From the NCBI GenBank assembly GCA_009363875.1, contig CM018681.1:38953510-39017509 (forward strand): a stretch of DNA of 64,000 nt, read 5' to 3'. The translations under genes and the position numbers were made by a program. This document shows, piece after piece, positions 1-12,291 of the stretch. The notes below the pieces were generated by a model that was given only the letters and a program-made list of their open reading frames with translations, searched no databases and was not told where the DNA came from. Origin of the DNA: Mikania micrantha. Its lineage: Eukaryota; Streptophyta; Magnoliopsida; Asterales; Asteraceae. The first letter of the stretch is position 1. Each line of letters starts with the position of its first letter.

Positions 1-2778
1 GGGAGTGGATGCCGGCTTGGACTCCATCATTTTGAACTTGTTCAAAATGTCTGTGACGTATTTTCCTTGGTGAATCAGCACACCCTTACAATCCTATTTT
101 ACCTGTAGACCCAGAAAGAAGGTCATTTCTCCCATTGCGCTCATCTCAAATTTCTTTTTCATCACCCCTTCAAATTCCTTGCACAACGCTGAGCTGGTGG
201 AGCCAAATATGATGTCATCCACATAGATTTGAACGAAAATTAAATCATTCTTATCTTTGCGAACAAACAAGGTCTGATCAATAGCTCCACGGGTATATCC
301 ATTTGCGAGCAGGTGATCAGTAAGCGTAGCATACCATGCTCGCGGTGCTTGATGAAGGCCGTAAAGAGCTTTGTCTAACTTGTAGACATGCTCTGGATAC
401 TGAGAATCTTCAAAACCAGGGGGTTGGCACACATATATTTCTTCCTTTACCTTTCCGTATAAGAAAGCTGTTTTCACATCCATCTGATATACCGTGAAGT
501 TCATATAGGAGGCGTAAGCCAAGAAAATTCGAATGGCTTCAAGTCGTGCAACTGGCGCAAAGACTTCCTCATAATCTATCCCCTCTTGTTGATAAAAGCC
601 TTGAACCACCAACCTTGCTTTGTTTCGGATAATGACTCCAGAGTCATCTCTTTTATTTCTGAAAACCCATCTGGTTCCTATAGGCAGTTTTCCTTTGGGC
701 AGGGGAACCAGATTCCATACTTTAAGTTTCTGAAACTGCATCAGTTCTTCCTGCATTGCTTCAACCCAGCTGGACTCTTTGAGAGCCATTTTAACATTCT
801 TGGGCTCAACCTGCGAGATAAAACAAGAATATAAACATGAATTAATTGGACCTGATTGACTTCTGGTAGTCGTCTCTTCAGGCAAGAGGTTCTGAGCTGT
901 AATGGTTCTGCTTCGAGTGAGAACACCTTCCGAGAGAGGTCCAATAATATTTTCAACTGGATGATTCTTGTTTATACTGAGTGTTGGCACTTCTTCCACA
1001 GCTAGATTGTCTAGCAAGTTGCTGAGATTATTCATTTGGTCTATACTTGAGGAAGAAATGTTGTCGGTATGAGCATTTTCACTTGACTCAGTTACTTGAT
1101 CCACACAATGTTCCTCAGGAATGTTATCTGAGAACAATGGATTATCAAAGGTCTGGTGAGAGGAAGATGAGATTTGATCAGCTTCTGGAAGTGGTTGAAC
1201 AGACTGAGAAGTGTCTGGTTCTGATGGGAGAACTTCTTGTACTGGGGTCGGCTGAGCTGGAGGGTCACGATTGTACATGCCAGGAGGATCAACTGTCAAA
1301 AGATTAGGATCACATGGAACATAGTCAACTCTATAGTCCACATCATCACCTTTGTAGAAATCATCGGCTTGCTCAGATGCTCCTGCATTCTCAGATGGAG
1401 TGCTGAAGGGCTTAAAAGTGGAGTCATACTCAAACAGCCAGTTTGGACCAGAACCAGCATCAGTAGAGTTCATTTCTTGCCAATCTATGTAGTATGATTC
1501 CACAATCATCCGAGTTTTCTTGTTATAGACTCTGTATGCTGCCCTTTCAGACGAGTAGCCCACGAAGTAACACTCATCTGCCTTATCATCAAACCTATGG
1601 TTAGGCTCTGTATGAAGAAGAGTGCAAGGACATCCGAATGACTTGAAGTGTCCAACTTTGGGCTTCTGATTGAATAGAATCTCGTAGGGAGTCTTCTGAT
1701 GACGCTTGTTCAGAAGTGCTCTATTTTGAACATAGCACGCAGTGTTAACTGCTTCAGTCCAGAAAAAGATTGGTAGCTTTGATTCTGACAACATTGTTCG
1801 TGCAGCTTCTATAAGCGTTCTGTTTCTCCTTTCAGCAACTCCATTTTGCTGTGGTGTTCTAGCTGCACTGTATTGCCTAGCTATCCCTTTCTCATCACAG
1901 AAATCTATAAGAGTCTGATTTCTAAATTCAGTTCCATTATCAGTTCTAATCACCTTGACCTTTAGATTCTTCTGATTTTCAATCAAGGTAATGAACTTCT
2001 TCAAAATCTCTAGAGCTTCATCTTTCTTGGCCAGAAAGAACACCCAAGTGAATCTGGAATAATCATCTGTCACAACGAGACAATATGACTTTTTCCCAAT
2101 ACTCATTACGTTAACCGGTCCGAAGAGATCCATGTGAAGAAGTTGAAGAACTGAAGAGATAGAAGTGAACAATTTAGGCTTGTGAGGTCTCTTGTGTTGT
2201 TTCCCTTTGGCACAAGCGATACATTTCTCAATAGTGGAGAAATCTTTAGAAGGTAGACCAATGACGTGATCTCCCTTGGCGAGTCTGTTCAGATTCTTTA
2301 GGTTTACATGACCCAGTCGCCGATGCCATAACAGACAATCATGCTCCGATGCCTTTGAGAACAAACAAGTGTTCTCTGTAAATGAATCTGAGTTCATATT
2401 AATAATATATGCATTGTTTATCCTTGGAGTTCTCATCAGAATCCACTTCTCAGGCACTACAAAGCCAGGCTTCAGAATAAGATATTCTTTGTTTGTGAAG
2501 TGTGTGGAAAAACTCTTATCACAGATTTGAGAAACACTCAGAAGACTGTGATTGAGCTCTTCAACATAGTACACATCTTCAAAACTAAGAGTTCCATTTG
2601 TGACCGTGCCCTTCATGCTTATCCTTCCTCCCTTGTCTCCAGCAAATGACACATAGCCTCCATTGAATGGTGTAACTTCATGCAACTGAGAGAAATCCCC
2701 AGTCATATGCCAGGAACAACCACTATCTACATACCAAACATGTTTAAGCTTGCTTGGCTTTCCCTGCATAGTACACAT
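1..2778 (-). pseudogene. Ty1/copia pol (protease, integrase, reverse transcriptase), outer element, cut by window edge
   Basis: This is the pol part of an old copia retrotransposon, read on the minus strand. The open frame spans 94-2778 (894 codons). In order it shows an aspartic protease motif (WYVDSGCSWHMTGD), the GAG-pre-integrase HHCC segment (HRRLGHVN then CIACAKGKQH), an integrase core (LHMDLFGP, TDDYSRFTWVFF, RTDNGTEF, GVAERRNRT) and a copia reverse transcriptase with YVDDIIFG. A TAG at 94-96 ends the frame just after FFLGLQVK, but recognisable RT homology continues in the same frame to base 1. The stop is therefore a nonsense mutation inside RT, and RNase H and the other LTR lie outside the window. 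The frame opens 4 nt after the gag stop in a different frame. The lineage may be SIRE/Maximus-like, judged only from the long gag and the integrase style. Confidence 0.9.
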
Positions 2779-2782
2779 TTAA

Positions 2783-4368
2783 TTAATGAGAAACAGGTAC
2801 CCAAATCATAACAGATTTAGGTACTTTGGTAATAGAAGAAACTCTATCCTTGGGTTTGGGTTTGGGTCTTTCTGAATTGAGCTTAATATGTTTTGTCATG
2901 CTTCCACTGCCTTGGTCAACTGGTTTTATCTTAGTTTTGAAAATCCTTGGAGTTTGCTTATGAAAACCAGATTGTGTTTTGTTTGATTTCTTATGTCTTT
3001 TTGCAGTGGAAGGAGTCTGAGTCTGAGTCCCCTTTTGAGAGGTTGCCTTAGGCTTGGAGGATGGTACAGTCCTTACATGTTTGTTAACCGGTTTAGCCTT
3101 AGGTATGACCTTCTGATTCTTCCCATAGAAAAATTCAGTAGGTCGGTGCAGACAGTGTCTAGCAATGTGGCCTGGTTTCCCACATGCATAACAGCAGACC
3201 TTTTGGTGAAATTCAATTGGATCAAAGGGCTTTACATCACAGTTACTTTGACTAGAGGATGAGTTTGAAGAAATTTGTTCCAATGACCCAGTTGGAATAT
3301 AAGGTTCACAGTTAGGGTTCAACTGTGAACATTCCTCTTTAGTAACTGTGGAATGAGCCGGTGCATTTTGTGCTGTCAAAGGAGAGAAGGTTGATTTTAT
3401 AGAAAATGTTTTTTGAAAATGTTTCAACATATCATTAAGATTAATGTCAATTTCATCGAATTTTCCAACAAAATCAGTTTTTGGAACAAAAGATGATTGT
3501 CTTGTAGATGTTGAACAATCTGTGCTCCTCCCAGCACTTCTTTCTACCTTCTTCTCCTCTAAACCTGCAACACTTAGTTTTTCTGCACAAACCTTAGAAT
3601 CATTAGTCATAACAGGGTCAGCTGTGAGCATAACCGGTTTGGTGGGGAAATCACAAGCACGACTAGAATCCAATTCCAAGTCATCAACAGATGTGTTGAT
3701 CCTTGGCATGCATGAGTAATTATGGTTAAAGGGTGGTGCACACTCTTTAAAACCAAGACCCTTATTATCCCTCTTGAATTGTATGCTTACCATGTTTTCT
3801 AAAACCTTGCTTGAATAATCAAATTGTTCACATTTTACTGAAGTTTTAGAAAGCTGAGTTTTGACTTGGTCCAACTCTAAAGTGAGTTCATCGATTTTGC
3901 GTCGAGCGTCTCGATAGTTGGACTCTTTGTCACTTAAGAGTTCCTTTAGCCTTGCCACATCCCGACCCTCGGCTTCAAGTTTCCTTTTAAAAATTCCTTC
4001 ATTTTTAAGAAATTCTGAGTTAAAGTATTTAAGTTTGTTTAATTCTTTGATTAAAGATTCATTGTGTGACCTGTACTTAAATACTTTATTTATGCATGAG
4101 GTAGAGCAAAGATTTTCAGTTACCTCCTTCTGTTTGTCGTCCACCTCGGCCATGAATGCATGACTCAGAGTCAGCTCCAGTTCCTGCACCTGATCACTCC
4201 AATCATAGGAGTCAGTCTCCTGAGTCACCAATGCTTTGGACGTGCTAGCGTTCCCTCCTGCAGCTGCATTCCCTGACTTCTCTTCAGGCTTCTTTTCTCC
4301 TCCTTCCTTATCTACCTTTGGCTGCTTACATTCCCTGGCAAAGTGACCCGGTTGGTCACAGTTGTAAC
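2783..4368 (-). pseudogene. Ty1/copia gag, C-terminal part (outer element)
   Basis: This is the downstream part of the outer element's nucleocapsid/gag frame on the minus strand. The frame nominally begins at 4462, inside the LTR of the inserted element. True gag sequence starts at 4368, at the second half of a CCHC zinc knuckle (CDQPGHFAREC). A heptad-rich stretch follows that probably forms a coiled coil (around LKYFNSEFLKNEG to KIDELTLELDQVKT). Then come a Ser/Thr-rich region, a second complete knuckle (CYACGKPGHIARHC, about 3160-3200) and a basic tail ending WVPVSH before TAA. The two knuckles, long spacer and coiled coil make this gag longer than usual for copia. Its N-terminal part is at 12292-13423, on the other side of the insertion. 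Confidence 0.85.
4364..4368. repeat. Target-site duplication GTAAC, left copy
   Basis: GTAAC stands directly before the 5' LTR of the inserted copia element and is repeated exactly at 12287-12291 after the 3' LTR. A perfect 5-bp duplication is the hallmark of one integration event. Confidence 0.95.
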
Positions 4369-5169
4369 TGTTGGATTTTATGAACGGATTCGATAAGTTA
4401 ACGTAACTAATCGAGCTGTGACCCGTAAGAGTTACACCGTGGGCAACGAACATTAAATCCACTTAATTTGATTAACTGGTAATCACGAACAGTTTTATAA
4501 TTTATAAAAGTTATAAATTATATAAGTTTAATTATTTATTTATTTAATTAAACTATTATTATTATTATTATTATTATTTTGATAATATCTAATAAAATCA
4601 AGTGCCATCATTAGATATCATGCAAGATCTTGTCATAATCTTTGCATGCCATCATTTGAGATAGATTTACACTCAAAAGACATATCTTGCATGTCATGAT
4701 TGTGTGCAAGATACACACTCCAACTCTTGATCTCATCTCCATCTATATATATGGTTGAATGATCAAGACTTGAAGTAAGGAGAGCTTGATGGTTCTTTGA
4801 AAGATTGGTGCAAGAAGAAACTAGTAGAAGATTGATCATCTTCATCCTACTTTCATACCACCCCCTGCTTCCGTTGAGAACCAGGAACTTGTTCGTGTTT
4901 TGTTCTAGCATTCGTTCGTTGAACCTCGGTGTCTCAAACGGTTAACTATTAACCAAAAGGGTATAATCTTTTCTCATCGGTAGATTAGATTAGTTATAAT
5001 TATCTGTGTTTGCATGTTTTGTAACCTTGATCCTGATTGGGAATATTAACAGTGAAAATTTTGAAACCGTAATTCCGCTGCGTTAATATTAAATATGGAT
5101 TTAATATACTAATTGGTCAAACTCGTTTTTACCGAAAAGTCAAACCGAATACCACTACGATTCCCAACA
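4369..5169 (+). repeat. 5' LTR of inserted copia element
   Basis: An 801-bp LTR with 6-bp terminal inverted repeats, TGTTGG and CCAACA. It contains an ATT microsatellite (4554-4580), about nine units long here against fourteen in the 3' LTR, and a TATA-like run at 4744-4752. The 92-codon minus-strand frame in each LTR is only a by-product of LTR identity. Confidence 0.95.
4744..4752 (+). promoter_or_regulatory. Putative TATA box of copia LTR
   Basis: A TATATATAT run lies in the middle of the 5' LTR, where the U3/R boundary of a copia LTR is expected. The identical sequence occurs in the 3' LTR. Assignment rests on position and composition only. Confidence 0.5.
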
Positions 5170-5170
5170 G

Positions 5171-5183
5171 TGGTATCAGAGCC
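5171..5183 (+). promoter_or_regulatory. Primer-binding site, initiator Met tRNA
   Basis: TGGTATCAGAGCC starts one base after the 5' LTR end. This is the standard plant copia PBS, complementary to the 3' end of tRNA-iMet, and it fixes both the strand and the LTR boundary. Confidence 0.95.
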
Positions 5184-6650
5184 ACGCTTACAACATGCAA
5201 ATCGGATCCGGTCAGTTTAACCGGTTACAGATCACAAACTCTAAATTGTTTAAAATTTTGAGTTTTTGATCCAGATTTAGATCTGTCTAATTATTTGGGT
5301 TAAATTATTTATTTGGTCAAAGTTATAATTGATCAAAAGAATTACCCAGTTTAATTATAAAGTTATGATCGAATATGTAAATCAGGCCCGACCTTGTGTT
5401 TGTTTGGTTGTTTATTTTTCAGTTTTGGTTTATTATGGTTTGGCCCATTTTGATGGCTCAAAGTTGTAATAGAATAGGGTTTATATTTTCTCGTTATGTA
5501 TTTCAATTTCTTGTAAATATTGTAATGACAAAAGACCTGAAAACAAAACTGAAGAATCAAGATCAAGAAGCACGGATCTGGAGGTCAGTAGGAGCAGCTC
5601 AAGATCACAAGATGCACTAGATTCATCATTGTGGTTGATTGTGTGTTGTGACCCCGTGACCTAGTTTGTTTTGCTACTTGGCTCTAGCAAAATCAAACAC
5701 AATTTGGCCTTATGATTTACATATTTATTTAATTTGATATTGTGGTTGCTTTATCTTATAAATGTTATAACATACCAACCAAATACCAAAAAAAAAAAAA
5801 ATAAAAAAAAAATAAATAATCGCAATAAAATGTAACAAGTTCAAAAATTAAACAATTTTACAACTTGTAAAAGTTTTATAAAACAAATGGTTTGTTTTGA
5901 AAAATATAACCAATGAGTTTTTACAATCTAAAATTGTTTTAAAACTCAGAAACTTAATATATTAACTATTAACTTTTGAATGGTTATGCAAGTCGCGACA
6001 AACTTAGTTTTAATAGGTTATTTAAAATTAAGTGTCCTGAGAGATGAAAGGGTTCATCAAAAGTCACGACATTAAATATAGTAAAACTGGTTTTTACAAC
6101 GCACGTATGATTAGATCATTCGTTGTGTTTGACCCTTATTCGGTAAACACTAAAATGGATCCCATATATATAAAATCAATAGTTTATGCTATCCTATTAT
6201 AAGGGACACTTGGAGCATAATGCGAAACACCAGTGTTTGGAGCCACAGCACCGCACTTGGTGCGTAGTTTGTCCTCTAAGGTGCAAGAGTTTTCGTTGAC
6301 ACATCCGGCTCTTCCACATGTACCTGTTTTAGGATGACTATTACTTTCATATCTTGTTACGTGCCACAGCTGTCTGAAATGAAAGTGAGCATAGATGAGG
6401 CTAAACGTATCACTAAATAGACAAGTTGTCTTAGTGGCCTCATACTTGAGAGTTGTGCATTTTTCACAATTGACAAACGTTGTTAGTCTACCTACTATCA
6501 CTTACTAATGTTGCGTGCCACAGCTGCCTTTAGTAACTGATACTACTAGATTCTCAATCCTTATTCTTATTACTGTTAATGGGTCATTAATTAAATAAGG
6601 AATTAAACATCAAAAAATACTAATTATTTAATTTTGCTTACTTTAAAGGG
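5184..6650 (+). other. Leader of inserted copia element, non-coding
   Basis: 1.47 kb lie between the PBS and the gag start, long for a copia leader. The stretch is AT-rich, with an A-rich run at about 5788-5822, and no frame in it resembles a known protein. It presumably holds the packaging and dimerisation signals, which cannot be located by eye. Confidence 0.6.
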
Positions 6651-9600
6651 ATGTCTCACGAAAATAACTCCTCATTTGCTCTCAAGTCCATACTTGAGAA
6701 AGATAAGATGAATAACACCAACTTTCTCGAATGGCACCGCAACTTGAAAATTGTACTTAAGTTTGCCAAAAAGCACTATGTACTGGAAGGTCCAGTTCCT
6801 AATGAGCCTGAAGGTAATACGGCTGCTACCCGTAAAGCCTGGGAAAAGCATAACGAGGATGCCATTGAGGTAGCCTGCCTTATGCAAGCCACTATGTCTT
6901 CTGATCTTCAGAAGAACATGGAAGACATGGGTGCCTTTGACATGATCCAGCAACTTACAGGCATGTTTCAGAAACAAGCCCGTCAAGAACGCTATGACAC
7001 CATGAAGCAGCTTATCGGCTGCAAAATGCAAGAAGGCTCGTCAGTTAGTGCTCATGTGCTTACGATGAAAGGGTACATCGACCAATTGAATAAGCTTGGT
7101 TATCCCCTGTCAAATGAAATGGCAGCGGACTTCATCTTGAACTCTCTCCCAAAGTCTTACGACCAGTTCGTAATGAATTTCAATATGAATGCTTGGGAGA
7201 AGACTGTGCCTGAACTGCATGGGATGCTGAAGACGGCTGAGATGAATGTACCAAGCAAAGTCAATCAAGTATTGACAGTTCGATCTGCTGGTGTTAGAAA
7301 GCCCAATCCCAAGAAAAGGGGTTATAACATCAAGGGCAAGAATAAAGCTATTGTTGCTGCCAAGCCTGCCACCAACAAAGCCAAGGCAATTACTAAAGCA
7401 CCACCCCCTGAGGAGCGTCAATGTTTTGAATGCAACAAGATGGGGCATTGGAGGCGTAATTGCCCTGAATATTTGGCTAAGCTGAGGATGAACAAGGCCA
7501 ATGGTGCAGGCCCTTCAGGTATCTCTATTTACGTTATTGAACTTTTTACTGTTTCCAGCAACACATGGGTGTTTGACACCGGATGTGGTTACCACATCAT
7601 TAATGTCTTGCAGGAACCTGAAAAGTGGAAGAAACTGAAACAAGGCGACATGGAACTCATCGTTGGTGATGGGAAAAGAGTACCAGTTCTTGCAACTGGA
7701 ACATATTATCTTTCATGTCCTTCTGGCCTTGTACTTATGTTGAATAATTGTTTGTATGCACCTGGTTTAACCAGAAACATTATTTCAGTTTCTCTGTTGT
7801 TTGAACAAGGATTTAAGTACGTTTTTAATGGTATTGCTATATCTGCCTGCTTAAATGATGTCTTTTATTTTGAGGCTAAACCTCGAAATGGTATTTATGA
7901 AATAGATGTTCAACCAAACAATAATGTATATAATCTTTCTAAACGTATCAAATATGGCATTAATGATACATATCTATGGCATTGTAGACTTGGCCACATA
8001 AGCAAATCCCGCATAAAAAGGCTCCAGTCTGAGGGGATTCTTGAATCCACTGGACAGGACTCCTTTGATGATTGTGAATCTTGCTTAGCTGGAAAACTCA
8101 CTAAAGATCCCTTCACCCATGTTGGTGAACGAGCAAAAGATCTGTTAGCACTTATACATACTGATGTGTGTGGTCCTTTCAGAACTATGTCTAGAAATCA
8201 TGAAAGATACTTCGTTTCATTCATTGATGATTATAGTCGATATGCATATGTTTATCTAATGAAGCATAAGCATGAAACCTTTGAAAAGTTCAAAGAATTC
8301 CAAAACGAAGTAGAAAACCAACTCGGTAAAACGATTAAGGCACTTCGATCGGATCGAGGTGGCGAATATCTCAGCTTAGAGTTCATCAATCATCTGAAAG
8401 AACGTGGAATTATTTCACAACCCACTCCTCCTGGTACACCCCAACTTAATGGCGTAAGCGAGAGGAGAAATCGTACCTTACTAGATATGGTTCGATCGAT
8501 GATGTGTAGAACTAACTTGCCTCACTCTTTTTGGAGTTTTGCTCTTATGATCGCAGCCCGCATTGTAAATCTGGCACCGACTAAGAAGGTAAACAAAACA
8601 CCATATGAGATATGGTTTGGCACTAAACCAAATTTGTCTTATCTTAGGGTATGGGGATGCAATGCATATGTCACTAGGGATTCTAATGACAAGCTTGATC
8701 CTCGAGGCGAAAAGGTTGTTTTCGTCGGATACCATAACAAAAGCGGATATTATTTCTACCATCCTGATGCAAACTTGATTTCCATCAAAAGGAAGGGCCA
8801 CTTTCTCGAGAAAGAATTTCTAGATCGAGGAACTGGAAGCAATATTGTGAATCTCGAAGAAATTCGAGAACCACAAACGACCGCTGACGAAGTCGGAACG
8901 TCTGATCAACAAGAAGTTGTTGCTAATGAATCAGACTTAAACACAAGCATTCGTAGAAGTAGCAGGACTCGCAATGCTCCTGATAGATACCTTGGGCATC
9001 TTGATGGTTCTGAAGTCCTGTTAGTAGCTGAGCCTGATAACGAACCTACTAACCACAAAACTGCTATATCAGATCCAGAATCTGCGAAATGGCTCGATGC
9101 CATGAATTCCGAGATGCAATCCATGCGTGACAATCAAGTCTGGGACTTGGTTGAGCTACCCCCCGGTTCACGGGCAGTAGGGAGCAAATGGATTTTCAAG
9201 AGAAAAACCGACATGCATGGAATGTTCATACCTACAAAGCACGGCTGGTTGCGAAGGGTTTCACTCAAACTCAAGGTGTTGACTATGATGAAACTTTTTC
9301 ACCCGTTGCTATGATCAAATCGATCAGGATATTACTTGCCATAGCTGCATATTATGACTATGAGATATGGCAAATGGATGTTAAAACCGCTTTTCTTAAT
9401 GGACATCTCTCTGAAGATGTCTATATGGTTCAGCCTGAAGGTTTTGTTGATCCAAAATATCCTAATAAGGTATGCAAATTAAATAAGTCCATTTATGGGC
9501 TTAAGCAGGCATCTCGCTGCTGGAATCTTCGTTTTGATCAAAAGATCAAAGAGTTTGGTTTCATCAAAAACGAAGATGAACCTTGTGTTTACAGAAAGGC

Positions 9601-10624
9601 TAGTGGGAGGACTATATCATTCCTCATCTTGTATGTAGATGATATACTAATCATTGGAAACAACATCCCTATGCTTAACGAAGTTAAGCACTGGTTGGGA
9701 AATTGTTTTGCAATGAAAGATCTTGAAGAAGCAGCTTACATTCTTAGAATCAAAATCCACAGAGATAGATCTAAGCGGCTTTTAGGGATGAGTCAAAGTG
9801 CATACATTGACAAAATGATGACACGCTTCAACATGGAATACTCCAAGAAAGGGACTATTCCCATGACTAAAGGAACTGTGTTGAACAAATCGCAATCTCC
9901 TTCGACGGACATTGAAATTAGGCGAATGCAAGCAATTCCATATGCCTCAGCGATTGGTTCTATCATGTATGCTATGTTATGTACCAGACCTGACGTCTCG
10001 TATGCTTTAAGCATGACCAGTCGTTTTCAGCAAAGTCCTGGCATTGCCCATTGGACCGCAGTCAAGAACATTCTGAAGTACTTGAGAAGAACTAAAGAAA
10101 TGTTTTTAATATTTGGAGGAGTGGAAGAAGAGCTCACTGTAAGGTGTTACACTGATGCTAGCTTCCAGACTGACCGAGATGATTCTCGCTCACAATCAGG
10201 TTTCGTATTCACTCTCAATGGAGGAGCTGTCTCCTGGAAAAGTTCCAAACAGAGTGTAGTGGCGGATTCAACCACCGAATCTGAATATATTGCTGCATCG
10301 GATGCTGCAAAGGAAGCTGCTTGGATAAAGAAGTTCATAGCTGACCTCGATGTGGTTCCAAGTATTCGGAAGCCTATCGAAATCTTTTGTGATAACACAG
10401 GTGCAATTGCTCAAGCCAAAGAGCCAAGGTCTCATCACAAATCCAGGCACATTTTAAGAAAATTCCACTACATACGGGAAATAGTGGAACGTGGAGACAT
10501 CATAATAAGCAAAGTGGACACAGATCAAAACCTAGCAGACCCGTTCACTAAGCCCATGACTCAGGACAAGTATGATCAGCACAGGAGTGCGATCGGGCTT
10601 AGATTAGCTAGTGATATGTTTTGA
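6651..10624 (+). pseudogene. Ty1/copia gag-pol polyprotein with one frameshift
   Basis: The frame starts at the ATG at 6651. Gag (UBN2-type, about residues 1-250) leads to a CCHC knuckle CFECNKMGHWRRNC (residues 258-271). The protease motif WVFDTGCGYH follows near residue 306, then GAG-pre-integrase (LWHCRLGHIS), then the integrase core (HTDVCGPF, DDYSRYAYVY, RSDRGGEY, GVSERRNRT). Reverse transcriptase begins about residue 845 (VGSKWIFKRK). One base is missing at about 9220/9221 and the first frame runs out at 9314. The other frame carries the rest of RT (YVDDILIIGN near 9630) and RNase H (YTDASFQTD, ADSTTESEYIAA, CDNTGAIAQA) to the stop at 10624. No other break was seen. This copy cannot make full-length RT without frameshifting. 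Confidence 0.92.
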
Positions 10625-11459
10625 TTTAGTATTTGGATGAACGAACAAATAAGCAGTTGTACTTTGAATTCAGAATTGATTTACTGGTTTAAATGCAAAT
10701 CTGAATTTTATGACTGTGTTCGATTTTAATACGTTTAATCCTTGAATCTTGTATTCTTAATTATCCATAGTCGGTTAGACTCGTGGGAACGACTCTGAGT
10801 TAAGACTATTCTGGATTTGGTCTCAAGTAGTTGACTACCAAATTCACAGACATCATTATGAATGATGTTGGATGTAACTCGCTACAAATCATCTCCATGG
10901 ATCTTAGTCATGAGATGTTTTTGATATTGGTAAACTCATCTTGTATCCTCTGACCTGAGATGTATACTAGAACTTCCGTTTACTAAGGGACATTCTTTAA
11001 TCATTGTCAACCGCTGTCGCGTAATTGCCAGTCATAAAGGCTTTGATTGGGAATGATTCTGATGTTCAGTGGGAGTTGTATATAATCAAGATTGGGATTC
11101 TGTACTCTTACATATTTCATGTAACAGTTAGACATTGTGGCGCCCTCGTTGATTCATACTGGTGAAGTGTAAGGCCTTACCCAAACTGACTGTGTGTTTG
11201 ATTGGACCACTCTGAATCTAAATCGAGAACAACAATAATTGAACACCATATGAGAATGAATTAGATCCATGTCTCATTGTTTCAATTGATGTCTTTTACA
11301 GAAAGGATAGATGACTACGATTATCATAAGTCTAGTATCCTGCTATAGTAGCATGATAATTTGGTTAATGACTTTAAAGTGTCATACCTTGTTAGGAGCA
11401 ATCATGTGCAGCTAGAGCACCGCTGACTGTTTACGTTAGCCTTCTATCGAAATCCGTCC
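10625..11459 (+). other. 3' non-coding part of inserted copia element
   Basis: About 835 bp lie between the pol stop and the polypurine tract, with no recognisable frame. This is unusually long for a small copia element. Nothing in it was identified. Confidence 0.6.
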
Positions 11460-11470
11460 AAGTGGGAGAT
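11460..11470 (+). promoter_or_regulatory. Polypurine tract
   Basis: AAGTGGGAGAT lies immediately before the 3' LTR start (TGTTGG) and matches the usual plus-strand primer sequence of plant copia elements. Confidence 0.9.
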
Positions 11471-11655
11471 TGTTGGATTTTATGAACGGATTCGATAAGT
11501 TAACGTAACTAATCGAGCTGTGACCCGTAAGAGTTACACCGTGGGCAACGAACATTAAATCCACTTAATTTGATTAACTGGTAATCACGAACAGTTTTAT
11601 AATTTATAAAAGTTATAAATTATATAAGTTTAATTATTTATTTATTTAATTAAAC

Positions 11656-11695
<40 letters not shown>

Positions 11696-12286
11696 TTGAT
11701 AATATCTAATAAAATCAAGTGCCATCATTAGATATCATGCAAGATCTTGTCATAATCTTTGCATGCCATCATTTGAGATAGATTTACACTCAAAAGACAT
11801 ATCTTGCATGTCATGATTGTGTGCAAGATACACACTCCAACTCTTGATCTCATCTCCATCTATATATATGGTTGAATGATCAAGACTTGAAGTAAGGAGA
11901 GCTTGATGGTTCTTTGAAAGATTGGTGCAAGAAGAAACTAGTAGAAGATTGATCATCTTCATCCTACTTTCATACCACCCCCTGCTTCCGTTGAGAACCA
12001 GGAACTTGTTCGTGTTTTGTTCTAGCATTCGTTCGTTGAACCTCGGTGTCTCAAACGGTTAACTATTAACCAAAAGGGTATAATCTTTTCTCATCGGTAG
12101 ATTAGATTAGTTATAATTATCTGTGTTTGCATGTTTTGTAACCTTGATCCTGATTGGGAATATTAACAGTGAAAATTTTGAAACCGTAATTCCGCTGCGT
12201 TAATATTAAATATGGATTTAATATACTAATTGGTCAAACTCGTTTTTACCGAAAAGTCAAACCGAATACCACTACGATTCCCAACA
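11471..12286 (+). repeat. 3' LTR of inserted copia element
   Basis: 816 bp, identical by eye to the 5' LTR except for five extra ATT units in the microsatellite (11656-11697). It is followed directly by the GTAAC duplication. Confidence 0.95.
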
Positions 12287-12291
12287 GTAAC
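12287..12291. repeat. Target-site duplication GTAAC, right copy
   Basis: An exact repeat of 4364-4368. It also belongs to the interrupted gag frame of the outer element. Confidence 0.95.

Larger units (their letters stand above)
4369..12286 (+). mobile_element. Complete Ty1/copia retrotransposon, young nested insertion
   Basis: This is a 7918-bp LTR element on the plus strand. It consists of a 5' LTR (4369-5169), primer-binding site, 1.47-kb leader, gag-pol with one frameshift (6651-10624), a long 3' non-coding part, a polypurine tract and a 3' LTR (11471-12286). It sits inside the gag gene of an opposite-strand copia element and is flanked by GTAAC on both sides. By direct comparison the two LTRs look identical apart from the length of an ATT microsatellite, so insertion is very recent. 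The LTRs begin TGTTGG and end CCAACA. Confidence 0.95.

Noticed and set aside
4633..4911. A 92-codon minus-strand frame found identically at 11750-12028
   Set aside because: Both copies lie in the two LTRs of one young element. Identity is explained by the LTR pair, and the protein has no recognisable features.
6184..6501. 105-codon minus-strand frame in the copia leader
   Set aside because: It is antisense within the leader of a retrotransposon and resembles no known protein.
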